From contig JAADFT010000178.1 of the NCBI GenBank assembly GCA_013152765.1, positions 1 to 24,775 of the forward strand: DNA of 24,775 bases, written 5' to 3'. This DNA is from Calditrichota bacterium (lineage in GTDB: Bacteria; Zhuqueibacterota; Zhuqueibacteria; Oleimicrobiales; Geothermoviventaceae). Below are positions 1 to 10,106 of this stretch, piece after piece. The translations under genes and the position numbers were made by a program. The notes below the pieces were generated by a model. The model was not told the origin of the DNA. It made no database searches and saw only the letters and a list, made by a program, of their open reading frames with translations. How positions within the stretch are numbered: the first letter of the stretch is position 1; the number at the start of each line of letters is the position of its first letter.

Positions 1-3000
1 TTCCGCGTTGACGTGAAAACCACGGCTCAACTGGGCACGATCACGGTGGACGGTTACGTGAGCGGCACTTCCGGCGGCTCCTCGGTCAGCGACAATTCTG
101 CCACCACAACTCACCAGTGGCAGGTTTTGAAACCTGCAACACTGCTGGTCTCGGCTGTAGCAGTGGCGAAGGACACGGTTTACCAGGGCGACACAGGAAT
201 CGCGGCAACGCTGACGATCGACAACGACTACGGCTCCTCGCAGACGAGCACGGCCGTGATCGACAGCATCGACCTGTACTTCGTGGGCCAGGCAGGGGAC
301 CAGACTGCCGACTACGTGCGCTTCACTGACCCGGCTAACCCGACCACAATCGCCGGGGGCCAGCGTGCCACCTTCAACATGACTTTCAACGTGGTTCCTG
401 CGGCGCAGACAGGCGACGTGAAGGTGTACGGCAAGGTGTGGGGCCACGACATCAACTCCGAAGCCACCACTTCGAACACCAGCAGCACGTACGACCAGAT
501 GGTCGTGAAGGAAAAGGCGTCGCTGTCCATCGTGAGTGTCACCACGTCGCAGAGCAAGGTAACGAGGGGCCAGACGAAGCTGTGGGAAGTGTACGTGGTG
601 GTCAAGAACACGAGCGAATCGGCGGCGCACATCGACTTCAGCACCGACCAGACCTACATTCGTTTTCGCAAGGGCGGCTCGGACCTGACCAGCGAGTACT
701 CGATTTCGACGCCGACTGCTCTGGCCAGCGGCGGTAACGTGGTCGCTGCCGGCGGCGGTCAGGACACGTTGGTGTACAAGATCAACCGGACGGGCACGAC
801 CACCGGCGAGATCACGATTTTCGCCCGTGTGGCGGCCACGGAAGGGATTTACACCGACTCGGAGATTTCCGGCCGTTACGGCGGAGTGTCCGTGCAAACG
901 CCGCCGAACCTGGTGATCAACAGCGTGACGCCGAGCCAGCAAACCGTGACGGCGAATCAGGACAAGGCGTGGCAGGTGAAAGTGGCGGTGACCAACAGCG
1001 GCGAGGCCGATTTCGACGCTGTTTTCGACTCCACCTGGATTAGCTTCAGCACGGGCAACGACTTCACGATTCAGAAGCCAACTGCCTGGATGCTGAGTGG
1101 TTCGGCCAGGCTTGCGGCCGGCGCGACGGACACGCTGGTCTTCACCGTCACGAAGACGGGCCTGTTCACGGGAGTGGCGACGATCGACGCGCGCGTGAAG
1201 GGGCGCGACGTGAACTCGGACGACTGGGTGTCGAAGCAGACTGACCCGACCAACGCCGGCCAGGTCACCGTACAAAGCCCGGCTGACATTCGAATTGTGG
1301 CAGTGGAGGCCTCGGACACCACGCTCACTCGCGACACGTCGACCAACTGGACCGTGACAGTACGGGTGCAGAACCTGGGCGAAAGCAGCGTGACCGCTGA
1401 CCTCGTTGCCCAGGCCTACACGTACATTCGCTTTTACACGGTGAATGGCAACACCGAGCAGCTCGACTACGTCGTCCAGTGGCCAACAGCCTTCGAAAAT
1501 TCCGGCACCACACTGCTGGAAGGGAACAGCACGGACGAGCTTGTTTACACGGTGACGCGAACGGGCAACACGCTGGGATCGATTCGGATCCGTGCGGGGG
1601 TGAGGACGAAGGAGAACAACAGCGACCGCGTGATCGACACAACGGCTCCGGATTCGGTGACGGATTTGATCCTGGTGCAGGCGCCCTCGAACATCAGCTA
1701 CGTGGCGGGCTCGCTGTCGCCGAAGGAGGTGAACCGCGGCAGCAACGCCCGGTTCAACGTGCGCGTGCACAACGGTGGTGGAGCTACCGTTGTGCTGGAC
1801 GCCAACAGCACGCGTTTCCACTTCTCCGACGGCGTGCATTCCTTCGACGCACTGCTGGATTCAACCCAGGTAGTGAGCGTTTCGCCTGGCGACACGACCC
1901 TGACTTTCCGGTCGCAACCCGTCCCGGCCAACATGGCGCTTGGTACGTGGGCGGCGACGGTGACGCTGGTGGGCGACGAGAACGGCAACGCCTACACCAA
2001 GACGCTGACGTTGAGCGACTCGGTGACCGTGAGCGAGGCCGCGGACCTGGCCATCGAGTACACGCGAGCTTCCCAGCCGACCGTGACGGCCGGGCAAACT
2101 CGCCCCTGGCAAATCGTGATGGTGGTGACGAACAACGGCGGCTCGCCGGTGTCGCTGGACAGCTCGCGCATCCGGCTTTTCTACCTGAGCACGGACGTGA
2201 CGTCGAAACTGGTGTTCACCACGCCGACGGTTTTCGCCGGAAGTGGTACGAAGCAGCTCGACGGGGGGAAGACGGATTCGCTCGTCTACAACGTGAGCGA
2301 AGTGAAGAGCGACATGCCGATCGGGAGCATCCGAATTCAGGGATCGGTCTACGTTACGGACGTGAACGATCCCACCCGGCACCTGTCGCAGAACACGGAC
2401 GGCAACTCCGGCTACTTCATCGTTCAGGAACCGGCTACGCTGTCGGTGGTCCGGGTGCGGCCGTGGCAGCCGAGCGTGACCCTTGGTCAGAGCGAAGACT
2501 GGAAAGTGACCGTTGTGATTCGCAACGGCGGCGGCAGCGCGGTGACGGTGGACTCTTCGGTGATCAACACCTACCTGTCGTTTGAGTTCGGCACCGGCTG
2601 GCAGGTGTTGCCGCCAAGCCGTCTGAGCAACGGGTCGTGGGTGCTGGAGCCCGAGACCACGGACAGCTTGGTGTTCACGGTGGACCAGACGGACGCCAGT
2701 CGGACCGGCGTTTGCCACATCGACGCGCGGGTTCAGGCGACGGAGAACAACAGCGGTCGCGTGCTGACGGCCAACTCCACGACGGATACGCGCGGTCAGG
2801 TGACCGTGGAGACGCCAGCTCAGGTGAAGATCGACACGTTTCTGGTGTCCACGGCCACGGCACCCAACGCGCCTTACGTGGACACGGAGCAGCCTTTCAC
2901 CCTGCGAGTGCGGGTCGTGAACCTGGGACAGGACGAAGCCGACAGCGTGCAGGTTCGCCTGCGCTCCGTAGAAGGCTACTCGACGATTGCGTCGACTCTT

Positions 3001-6000
3001 GACCTCGGTACGGTGGACGGCGGCAGCGCCGTGTGGGGCGAAGTGCAGGGTAAAACGGGCGTGGTGCCAGACGTGGCAGAGACCTTCACTGTGGCCCTCA
3101 GCAAAGCGGTGGCCCGGAACACGGGTAACCCCGCGGCGGTGGTGGCGTCGGATGACCCTGGCGACACGACCTACGTGCTGCACATTCAGAAGCCGGCTTA
3201 CCTGGCCATCGACTCCGTGTGGACGGACAAGGACACGGTTCTGGCCAAGCAGACCTCGCCTTACTGGCACGTGTACGTGGCGGTTCGCGACACGGGCAGC
3301 GCCCCGGTGGTGGTGGCCAATCCAACAGCCGACGACCTGGAGTTCCGGATTCACGGTGAGACGCAGACGGGTTACGTGGTTGTGCCGCAGTCCCTTTCGG
3401 AGAGCGCGAGGACGCTGGATCCGTCCGGTGCGCACAACAGCGTGACGCTGACGTACGAGATTCGACAGACCGGACCAACGGGCGGTCTGGCGGGCATTTT
3501 CGCCACGGTTACGGGTACGGATGTGAACTACCCGGACCGGCAACCGGCCCCGAGCGCGACGAACAACGGGCAGGTTTTTGTGGCCAGTCTGGCGTCGGTT
3601 CAGATCACGCGTACGGAGCCGGTGGCTTACCGGAAGGACGCGCAGGGGCGGGCTGTCGTGAACACCGGGCAGACATTTGCAGTGGACGTGGACGTTGAGA
3701 ACAAGGGCGGCGAGGACCTGCTGAACGTGGTGATCCGACTGGTGACGGACGGTGGCTCGACCGTGAGCGGCAACCAGACGATCGACACGCTTGCTGTGGG
3801 TCACGCCGAAACGGTTCGTTTCTCGGTGACGGCCTCCGACGTGGAGAACCTGGCTGGTGAGACGTTCACCGCCCAGATCGTCTCGGCGACGGGTCGCGAG
3901 AGTGGCCTGCAGGCGCAGGTTCTGCCCGCAGACGACGACGTGGCCGTGGCGGTGATCCAGCAGCCTGCACGAATTCGAATTCAGTCTGTAACCAACGTGG
4001 CGCCGAACGCTCCCTTTGTCGACACGGGCCAGAGCTTCCCGGTCAGGGTGGTCGTGTACAACCTGGGCACGGAGCCCGCCGAGTCGGTGAATCTGGCTCT
4101 GCGCGGTCACCCGGACAGCCTGCTTGCCCAGGCGGTCTACACCCTGCTCCTGCCCACGGCCGTCGCCGGTCACGACAGTGTGGAAGGGTTGATGACGGTG
4201 GCGGCGTCGACAGTGCGTGACACGGTTGGCATGACCGTGTCGGTGGCGAGCGCGGTGGGAGCGAACACGGGCCAGCCGGCTACGGTTGAGCCGCCACTTT
4301 CGGATTCCACGTTTGCGATTGTCCAGCAGCCCGCCGGACCCGCCGTACTGGCCGTGGTGGCGGATCCGGACACAGTGATCGCTGAGAGTCGGGAAGAGTG
4401 GCACATCAAGGTGGCGGTTTCCGACACGGGCGAGGCGGACGTGACGTTTACACCCACTGCGGCCGACGTGAAGTTCGTGGTCGGCGGTGTGGACGAGACG
4501 CAAAATTACACGGTGATCCCGCCAACGCGGTTGAAGGGACGACCGGGGCTGCTGCTTCCGGCCGGGCAGACGGACACCCTGGTTTACCGCGTGACGGAAA
4601 CGGGTCCGCGCGGTGGAGCGGGTCAGATCCCGGTCCAGATTCGCGGGTACGACCGCAACCTGGGCTCGCAACTTGGACAGGTTGTGGCCATCGGCGTCGG
4701 CCACGTGTTTGTGGAGACCAACGCGGTGGTGCGCGTCAAACGCACCGAGGTACGTGCGCCGAACATTTCCGCCCAGGGCTGGGGCATCGTGGACATGGGG
4801 CAGACGTTCCAGGTGAAGGTGACTGTGGAGGAGCGGCAGGGCCGTGAAGGCGTGGACTCGGTGAAAGTGCGGCTCGTTTCGCTGGCGGGGTTGTCGACGG
4901 TGCTCGACAGCATCCGCACGATCCCGTTCCTGCAAGCTGGCGGTTCTGCTTCGACGATTTTCAACGTCCGCGCGGCGAACCAGGAGGTGCTGCAGGGCGA
5001 GGTCTTCCAGGCGTCAATTGTGGCGGCCACGGCGCACGAGAGCCAGATCCCGGCATCCATCGAGCCCCCGGCCGACCCGATCAACGCGCGTGCGACGGTT
5101 CGAATTGAGAAGCCGGCCAACCTGACGGTGAATTCCTCGATCTACGGCGGCAGATCCGCTGTGTCGGTCGGTTCCGAGTTCGACCTGCAGGTGATTCTCG
5201 CGAACCTGGGCACCGCTGAGGTGGACACGAACGGCCGGGTGATGGTCGTTCCGCCGACGGGCTACAAGATCGGCGACGGAAGCGGGAACTTTTCCGAGGG
5301 CAGCCGGATCTTTCCGATCCACGCTGGTGAGCCGCTGCTGGTGAAGATGCAGGCGCCCGACACAGCAAGCGTGGCCGACAGCATTCTGGTTGCTCTGGCC
5401 GTGGTGCCGAAAGACCGCAACACGCAGTTGCCAGCCAAGGTGAGTGTGGATTCGTCCTGGACCGTCGTGTCGACCGTGGTGCCGTTCATGAAGGTGGAAG
5501 AAGCGGCCATCACAGCGCCGGACGGTGCGCGCGACGGCGTGGTGTCGACGGGCCAGGGCTTCCACGTACGCGCTGTTGTGAAGTCTTCGCCAGATCTGGC
5601 CGAGAGGAAGGTGGCCATTCGCCTGCCCGAGGGCCGGAACTACCTGGTGTTTGGCGCGGACACACTTCGTTCGGTGACGCGCGACTCGGTTTTGGTGCAG
5701 TGGTACGTGCAGGCGCCGCCGACGGCGGACCAGGTGCAGCAGGTCATCTTGATCCACGCGCAGGGCGTGGACGGCACGGGCACCTACCGGACTGACACGG
5801 ACACCATTGCGGTTCGAACAGTCCGACGGGCCAGTCTGGAGCTGTCGGTCAGCATCGTGTCGCCACCGGGCGCGACAGACGGCACGCTGACGCAGGGTCA
5901 GCCGTTCCAGCTTCAGGCCAAGGTCACGAACAAAGGCGAGGCAGCCGCTGTCGACACCATGAGCCTGCGTCTGGATCTGGGCAACACCGGTGTGGTGCTG

Positions 6001-8106
6001 GACGAAAGCGAGACGGACACGGTGAAGGTGGTGGAAATGTCCGGGTCGGTGACGACTGTCTCGTGGCGTTTGCGCGCACCGGCGGAGCCTCACGATCCGG
6101 ACGTGCTGACGGTGAGCTTTGAACGGCGGCCCAAAGACGAGAACACCGGCGGCGTCGCGGAGGTGGCAAACCTCAGCCAGGATTTGACCGTGTCGACCGT
6201 GCCGGGCGGCTACGTGCGCGTGGACAGCATTTACATCGCGGCGCCCGAAGGGGCACGCGACAGCGTGCTTTCGACCGAACAGGAGTTTGTGGTCACGGCC
6301 CGGTTCTCAGCGGAGCGCGTGTCGCCGTTGCTGGATGCCACCATTTCGTTCAGCTCCTCGGAGTTTTACACGGAAAGCAGTGTGCGCAAGGTTACTGCGG
6401 GTCAGGGTGTGAATGTGTCGTGGCGGGTGCGGGCGCCTTCGAAAGCCAACGTGGCGCCCGACTCGATCTGGGTGACTTTGGTAGCGCACGACGCGAACAA
6501 CGACACGCTGGTGATTCGCCAGCAGTCGCCGCCGCTGCCAGTCTGGGTGCAGGAACGCGCCGACCTCTCCGTGGACGGCAGCATCACTGCACCACCGGGC
6601 GGTACGGACGGCGTGCTTTCCACCGGGCAGACCTTTGTGGTTTCCGCCAAGATCGTGAATCGCGGCCAGGCTGGCTGGGTGCCGACCGACAGTTTTCGCG
6701 TACGGATCATTTTGCCAGCCAGCGGCGGGTACACTCTGGCCGAAGGGGAACCCCAGGAGAAGAGCTCGGTAAGCGGAATGATCTCGTGGACTGTGCAGGC
6801 GCCGGACCAGCCGACGGGTGCGGAGTCGATTGGCCTGCAGCTGAAAGACGTGCCACGGGATGAGAACTCCGGCAAGCGGGCCAAGGTGAGCCAGGAGCGG
6901 GATGAGATCTCGGTGATCACGCAGGAAAAGGCCAAGCTGGTGTTGCACGCGGCCATCACGGAGCCGAAGGGTGCACGCGGCGGAACCGTGTGGACGGGGC
7001 AAGTGTTCACGGTCACCACTTCGATCGAGAACCTCGGCGAAGCGGGCTGGACGGGTCCCGACAGTTTCCGGATGAAAATCTCCGTTCCCGAGGCGTTCAC
7101 GTTGCTGGACGACTCGGTGCAGACGAGCCTCTCCGGCGTGGTTTCGTGGCGTGTGAAGGCGCCGCAGCAGAGCGGCCAGCGCTACACGATTGTGGTCAAG
7201 ATGCTCGATCGGCCGCTTGACGAAAACGCCAACACCAAGGCCGTAGTGGTGGGCGACCTGGCTCAGGTGCCCGTCACGGTCCAGGCGAAAATGCTGATTG
7301 TTGGCGCTTACGACGTCAGTACGAACAACACAGTGGCCAGGGGCGAAACGGGCGTACCCGTGCTTGGCCTGCGGCTCGAGAACCGCGGCGAGGAGGGGCG
7401 TGACCTGATCCTGCTGCAGGGGCTGAAGCTGCGTTTTCTGGATCGCAGCGGGAAAGATTTGCCGCCCAACAAGGTGGCGGCTCGCGTCTGGGCGGCTCCG
7501 TACGGAAGCAGCGACATTGTCGTTGGTGAGACCACGTCGATTCCGGCTGAAAATCCGGTGTTCCTGCCGTTCACGGCTGACACCCTGGCTGGCGGGGACG
7601 TGGACTCGATCGTGGTCTACGTGGATGTGGCGAAGGGTGCCAAGGTTCGCGATTTCATGGTCAGCCTGGCTTCGGCCTCGGACGTGCAGGCTGTGGACGC
7701 GGAGTCGGGCACGCACGTGCTGATCGGCGACGCGGACGGCAGGCCGAGGAGCGACCTGAACATCAATTCGGATTTTGCAGTGCTGGTTGCGGCCGACCTG
7801 TCGAGCAGCTTTGGCTGCTACCCGAACCCGTTCGGCTGGGGTAACCGCAGGACAACGACGATCGTCTACTACCTCAGCAAGGCAACGACGGTGGACCTGG
7901 CCGTGTACACGATCATGGGCGAGCTCGTGTGGCAGAGGCACTTCAAGCCCACGGATCCGCAGGGTCAGGCCGGCATGCACGACGGCGATGTCGTTTGGGA
8001 TGGCCGCAACGGCGCGGGCATGCCGGTGCTGAACGGCGTGTACGTCGTCCGGATTGCCACTGGTACAGGCCAGTCGGCCATCACCAAGGTGGCGGTAGCG
8101 CGGTAA
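1..8106 (+). CDS. Giant secreted repeat protein with CARDB/Ig-like units and C-terminal FlgD-like/T9SS-type sorting domain (5' partial)
   Basis: The frame is open from base 1 (codons before the GTG at 13 read F-R-V-D and continue the same beta-rich style), so the gene starts upstream. The visible part is about 2,700 residues with no membrane segment. It is built of successive units of about 115-135 residues, opening near bases 514, 901, 1276, 1681, 2038, 2431, 2812, 3190, 3589, 3961, 4336, 4717, 5110, 5479, 5824, 6199, 6553, 6925 and 7282. Units begin with a P-A-x-L-x-I type strand, then G-Q-x-x-x-W/F-x-V-x-V-x-V-x-N-x-G, as in CARDB/Ig-like surface repeats; most end near a D/E-x-N-S/T motif. 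The last 100 residues carry YPNPF, V-W-D-G-R-N and a G-V-Y-V-V-R strand, the signature of FlgD-Ig/type IX secretion C-terminal domains. Inferred role: a large exported surface or adhesion protein. A PorV/PorQ-like gene follows 109 bp downstream. Ligand unknown. Confidence 0.85.
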   Translation, partial: FRVDVKTTAQLGTITVDGYVSGTSGGSSVSDNSATTTHQWQVLKPATLLVSAVAVAKDTVYQGDTGIAATLTIDNDYGSSQTSTAVIDSIDLYFVGQAGDQTADYVRFTDPANPTTIAGGQRATFNMTFNVVPAAQTGDVKVYGKVWGHDINSEATTSNTSSTYDQMVVKEKASLSIVSVTTSQSKVTRGQTKLWEVYVVVKNTSESAAHIDFSTDQTYIRFRKGGSDLTSEYSISTPTALASGGNVVAAGGGQDTLVYKINRTGTTTGEITIFARVAATEGIYTDSEISGRYGGVSVQTPPNLVINSVTPSQQTVTANQDKAWQVKVAVTNSGEADFDAVFDSTWISFSTGNDFTIQKPTAWMLSGSARLAAGATDTLVFTVTKTGLFTGVATIDARVKGRDVNSDDWVSKQTDPTNAGQVTVQSPADIRIVAVEASDTTLTRDTSTNWTVTVRVQNLGESSVTADLVAQAYTYIRFYTVNGNTEQLDYVVQWPTAFENSGTTLLEGNSTDELVYTVTRTGNTLGSIRIRAGVRTKENNSDRVIDTTAPDSVTDLILVQAPSNISYVAGSLSPKEVNRGSNARFNVRVHNGGGATVVLDANSTRFHFSDGVHSFDALLDSTQVVSVSPGDTTLTFRSQPVPANMALGTWAATVTLVGDENGNAYTKTLTLSDSVTVSEAADLAIEYTRASQPTVTAGQTRPWQIVMVVTNNGGSPVSLDSSRIRLFYLSTDVTSKLVFTTPTVFAGSGTKQLDGGKTDSLVYNVSEVKSDMPIGSIRIQGSVYVTDVNDPTRHLSQNTDGNSGYFIVQEPATLSVVRVRPWQPSVTLGQSEDWKVTVVIRNGGGSAVTVDSSVINTYLSFEFGTGWQVLPPSRLSNGSWVLEPETTDSLVFTVDQTDASRTGVCHIDARVQATENNSGRVLTANSTTDTRGQVTVETPAQVKIDTFLVSTATAPNAPYVDTEQPFTLRVRVVNLGQDEADSVQVRLRSVEGYSTIASTLDLGTVDGGSAVWGEVQGKTGVVPDVAETFTVALSKAVARNTGNPAAVVASDDPGDTTYVLHIQKPAYLAIDSVWTDKDTVLAKQTSPYWHVYVAVRDTGSAPVVVANPTADDLEFRIHGETQTGYVVVPQSLSESARTLDPSGAHNSVTLTYEIRQTGPTGGLAGIFATVTGTDVNYPDRQPAPSATNNGQVFVASLASVQITRTEPVAYRKDAQGRAVVNTGQTFAVDVDVENKGGEDLLNVVIRLVTDGGSTVSGNQTIDTLAVGHAETVRFSVTASDVENLAGETFTAQIVSATGRESGLQAQVLPADDDVAVAVIQQPARIRIQSVTNVAPNAPFVDTGQSFPVRVVVYNLGTEPAESVNLALRGHPDSLLAQAVYTLLLPTAVAGHDSVEGLMTVAASTVRDTVGMTVSVASAVGANTGQPATVEPPLSDSTFAIVQQPAGPAVLAVVADPDTVIAESREEWHIKVAVSDTGEADVTFTPTAADVKFVVGGVDETQNYTVIPPTRLKGRPGLLLPAGQTDTLVYRVTETGPRGGAGQIPVQIRGYDRNLGSQLGQVVAIGVGHVFVETNAVVRVKRTEVRAPNISAQGWGIVDMGQTFQVKVTVEERQGREGVDSVKVRLVSLAGLSTVLDSIRTIPFLQAGGSASTIFNVRAANQEVLQGEVFQASIVAATAHESQIPASIEPPADPINARATVRIEKPANLTVNSSIYGGRSAVSVGSEFDLQVILANLGTAEVDTNGRVMVVPPTGYKIGDGSGNFSEGSRIFPIHAGEPLLVKMQAPDTASVADSILVALAVVPKDRNTQLPAKVSVDSSWTVVSTVVPFMKVEEAAITAPDGARDGVVSTGQGFHVRAVVKSSPDLAERKVAIRLPEGRNYLVFGADTLRSVTRDSVLVQWYVQAPPTADQVQQVILIHAQGVDGTGTYRTDTDTIAVRTVRRASLELSVSIVSPPGATDGTLTQGQPFQLQAKVTNKGEAAAVDTMSLRLDLGNTGVVLDESETDTVKVVEMSGSVTTVSWRLRAPAEPHDPDVLTVSFERRPKDENTGGVAEVANLSQDLTVSTVPGGYVRVDSIYIAAPEGARDSVLSTEQEFVVTARFSAERVSPLLDATISFSSSEFYTESSVRKVTAGQGVNVSWRVRAPSKANVAPDSIWVTLVAHDANNDTLVIRQQSPPLPVWVQERADLSVDGSITAPPGGTDGVLSTGQTFVVSAKIVNRGQAGWVPTDSFRVRIILPASGGYTLAEGEPQEKSSVSGMISWTVQAPDQPTGAESIGLQLKDVPRDENSGKRAKVSQERDEISVITQEKAKLVLHAAITEPKGARGGTVWTGQVFTVTTSIENLGEAGWTGPDSFRMKISVPEAFTLLDDSVQTSLSGVVSWRVKAPQQSGQRYTIVVKMLDRPLDENANTKAVVVGDLAQVPVTVQAKMLIVGAYDVSTNNTVARGETGVPVLGLRLENRGEEGRDLILLQGLKLRFLDRSGKDLPPNKVAARVWAAPYGSSDIVVGETTSIPAENPVFLPFTADTLAGGDVDSIVVYVDVAKGAKVRDFMVSLASASDVQAVDAESGTHVLIGDADGRPRSDLNINSDFAVLVAADLSSSFGCYPNPFGWGNRRTTTIVYYLSKATTVDLAVYTIMGELVWQRHFKPTDPQGQAGMHDGDVVWDGRNGAGMPVLNGVYVVRIATGTGQSAITKVAVAR

Positions 8107-8215
8107 GACTTGTGTGTGGGCCGCAAGCCCACGAAGCCGCCGTTTCTGCAGGCTTACATGTGGCCCGAAAAGCAAAGCATTGAGGCAACCTACTGGTTGA
8201 TGGAGGTTTGACGCG

Positions 8216-10102
8216 ATGCCGAGAATCCACAAGGCATCTCTGGTTCTGGCTGTTTTGGTGTTCACGGCAGCGGGTTGGGCAGGGGCCCAGACGGCTGGAA
8301 CTCAGGACATTTTCCACGTCGGGGTGGGCGCGCGCGCCCTCGGGATGGGCAATGCGTACGTGGCCATGCCCCAGGATCCCACGGCCATTTACTGGAACCC
8401 GGGTGCGCTCGACCTGTTCGAACGCCGGTCGGCGACATTTTTCTACGCGCGCCTGTTTTCCGGCGACACGTACAGTTTCGTCGGCTACGTGCACCCAACC
8501 TTAGCGCTGGGTACGTTCGGGTTCGGCTGGGGGCACCTCGGTGTCGGTGGACTCACGGCTCGCGACGAACACAACGTGGCTCAGGGCGATTTCGGTTTCA
8601 GCCACGACGAGTTCTACTTTGCCTTTTCCAAGCAGATACCGTACGGGCTCACCGTGGGTGTGACGGCCAAAATGGTTCGGCAGGCTCTGTGGCAGTTCAC
8701 GGACTCGGGACTCGGGATGGACCTTGGCATTGTCTGGCAACCCAGCTTGCCTGCCGGCACCCTGGATGGCCTGCAGGTCGGCCTGGCGATTCAGAACGCG
8801 CTTTCCCCCTCCACGCGTTTGGCCGAGGGGTCGAACTACCTGCCACACGACATCCGAATGGGTGTCGCTGTTCCGGTTGGTCTCGACATGTTGCGCGGTG
8901 GCATGCGGATCTACGCCGACATTGAAAAAGGCGACCAACTCGACCCGCAACTTCACCTGGGAACAGAGTACCTCTACCAGAACCGCGCAGCGCTGCGGAT
9001 TGGTTTTACGGGTGGGGAACTAAACTTTGGGGCTGGTTACCGGCAGGGCGATTTTACTTTAGACTACTCGTACGGGCGGTTCGCATCGGGAGAGATTTCT
9101 CCGTCGCACCGGTTTTCGTTGACCGTGGAGCTCGGCAAGACACGCGCTCAGATTGCGAAGGAGATTGAGGAACAGCGCGCTCGCGAGCTGGCCGAGATGG
9201 CGCGCCGTCAGGCCGAGTGGGAGCGGCGGGAGACCATCGACAAGAGCCTGCGCCAGGGACGCAAGTTCCTGGAGGAAGGCGACTACTACGCAGCGTACCG
9301 CGAGTTTGCTCGAGTTCTTGCCCTTGATCCCGAAAATCCGGAGGCCAAGGCGCTGGCCAGGCAGGCGGACGAAAAGATCAACGAACAGCTGAGGAAAGAG
9401 GCGGAAGAGCAGGTTCAGAAAGAAAAGGCCGAGGCCGAGCGCCTGCGTAAGGAACGCTTCGCGAAAGAGCACATGCGCAAAGGCATGGCCTTCATGGAGA
9501 CCGGCGAGTACCTGCAGGCTTTGAAGGAGTTCCAGACGATCCTCGACCAGCAACCGGACAATGACGTTGCGAAACACTGGATCGAACAGGTACACAAAGA
9601 GATCAACAAGCAGATCGAATCGCTGGTCAGACAGGCGGAACAGTTATTGCGGCAGGGTCGGCGGCGCGAGGCTGTGCGCAAGCTCAGAAAGGCGCAGGAG
9701 CTGGCCGCAGATCGGCCACAGGTGGTCAAGTTCCTGGAAGGGAAGATCAACTCGATCGAACAGCAGTTCGATTTTGCAACCAGTTACCAGCAGGGCATCA
9801 CGTACTACTCGCAGAAGAAGTACAAAGCGGCCCTCCAGGCCTTCGAACGGGCACTGAAGCTGCAGCCGAACAACGAGGAAGTGAAGCGCTGGTACCTGGA
9901 CGCGAAGTCGCGCGCCTTTGCCAAAGACGAGCCGATCGACAAACGAATTAAGGCCAAGTACCTGCAGGGGCTGGACTACTTCACCAGCGGCGACTACGAG
10001 AAGGCGTTGCAAGTGTGGGAGGAATGCCTTAAGTTCCAGCCGTACAACAAGAAGATCCTCGATGCCATCGACCAGGCGCGGGAGAAGCTGAGGAAGAAGT
10101 GA
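8216..10102 (+). CDS. PorV/PorQ-like outer-membrane beta-barrel protein fused to C-terminal TPR domain
   Basis: 628 residues. The ATG at 8216 is preceded by GGAGG with good spacing. Residues 1-24 look like a signal peptide (basic start, hydrophobic core, A-G-A before Q). Residues about 30-305 match the PorV/PorQ (UPF0164) style, with the hallmark G-A-R-A-L-G-M-G-N-A-Y-V-A followed by D-P-T-A-I-Y-W-N-P-G-A-L, then alternating amphipathic strands. From about 305 the chain becomes a charged coiled coil and then about five TPR-like helix pairs separated by long helices (for example G-D-Y-Y-A-A-Y-R-E-F and K-K-Y-K-A-A-L-Q-A-F), to the end. PorV shuttles or anchors cargo of the type IX system in Bacteroidota; here a sorting-domain protein lies just upstream, which supports a related role by inference. 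The TPR extension is not typical of PorV and would lie in the periplasm. It is probably cotranscribed with the regulator starting 4 nt downstream. Confidence 0.83.
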   Translation: MPRIHKASLVLAVLVFTAAGWAGAQTAGTQDIFHVGVGARALGMGNAYVAMPQDPTAIYWNPGALDLFERRSATFFYARLFSGDTYSFVGYVHPTLALGTFGFGWGHLGVGGLTARDEHNVAQGDFGFSHDEFYFAFSKQIPYGLTVGVTAKMVRQALWQFTDSGLGMDLGIVWQPSLPAGTLDGLQVGLAIQNALSPSTRLAEGSNYLPHDIRMGVAVPVGLDMLRGGMRIYADIEKGDQLDPQLHLGTEYLYQNRAALRIGFTGGELNFGAGYRQGDFTLDYSYGRFASGEISPSHRFSLTVELGKTRAQIAKEIEEQRARELAEMARRQAEWERRETIDKSLRQGRKFLEEGDYYAAYREFARVLALDPENPEAKALARQADEKINEQLRKEAEEQVQKEKAEAERLRKERFAKEHMRKGMAFMETGEYLQALKEFQTILDQQPDNDVAKHWIEQVHKEINKQIESLVRQAEQLLRQGRRREAVRKLRKAQELAADRPQVVKFLEGKINSIEQQFDFATSYQQGITYYSQKKYKAALQAFERALKLQPNNEEVKRWYLDAKSRAFAKDEPIDKRIKAKYLQGLDYFTSGDYEKALQVWEECLKFQPYNKKILDAIDQAREKLRKK

Positions 10103-10106
10103 TCCA

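Noticed and set aside
13..15. GTG as the start of the giant protein
   Set aside because: The frame is open upstream to base 1 in the same style, and there is no signal peptide or ribosome site, so the gene starts before the window.
1861..4935. 1,024-codon open frame on the minus strand
   Set aside because: It lies antisense within the giant repeat gene, is extremely rich in Arg, His and Val, shows no domain, and follows from the G+C-rich codon bias of the + strand gene.
130..7780. Repeat array such as CRISPR or satellite DNA
   Set aside because: The periodicity is at the protein level (115-135 residues) with diverged DNA; there are no identical direct repeats with spacers.
6307..8265. 652-codon open frame on the minus strand
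   Set aside because: Antisense to the end of the giant gene and the gap after it; Arg/His-rich with no recognisable domain.
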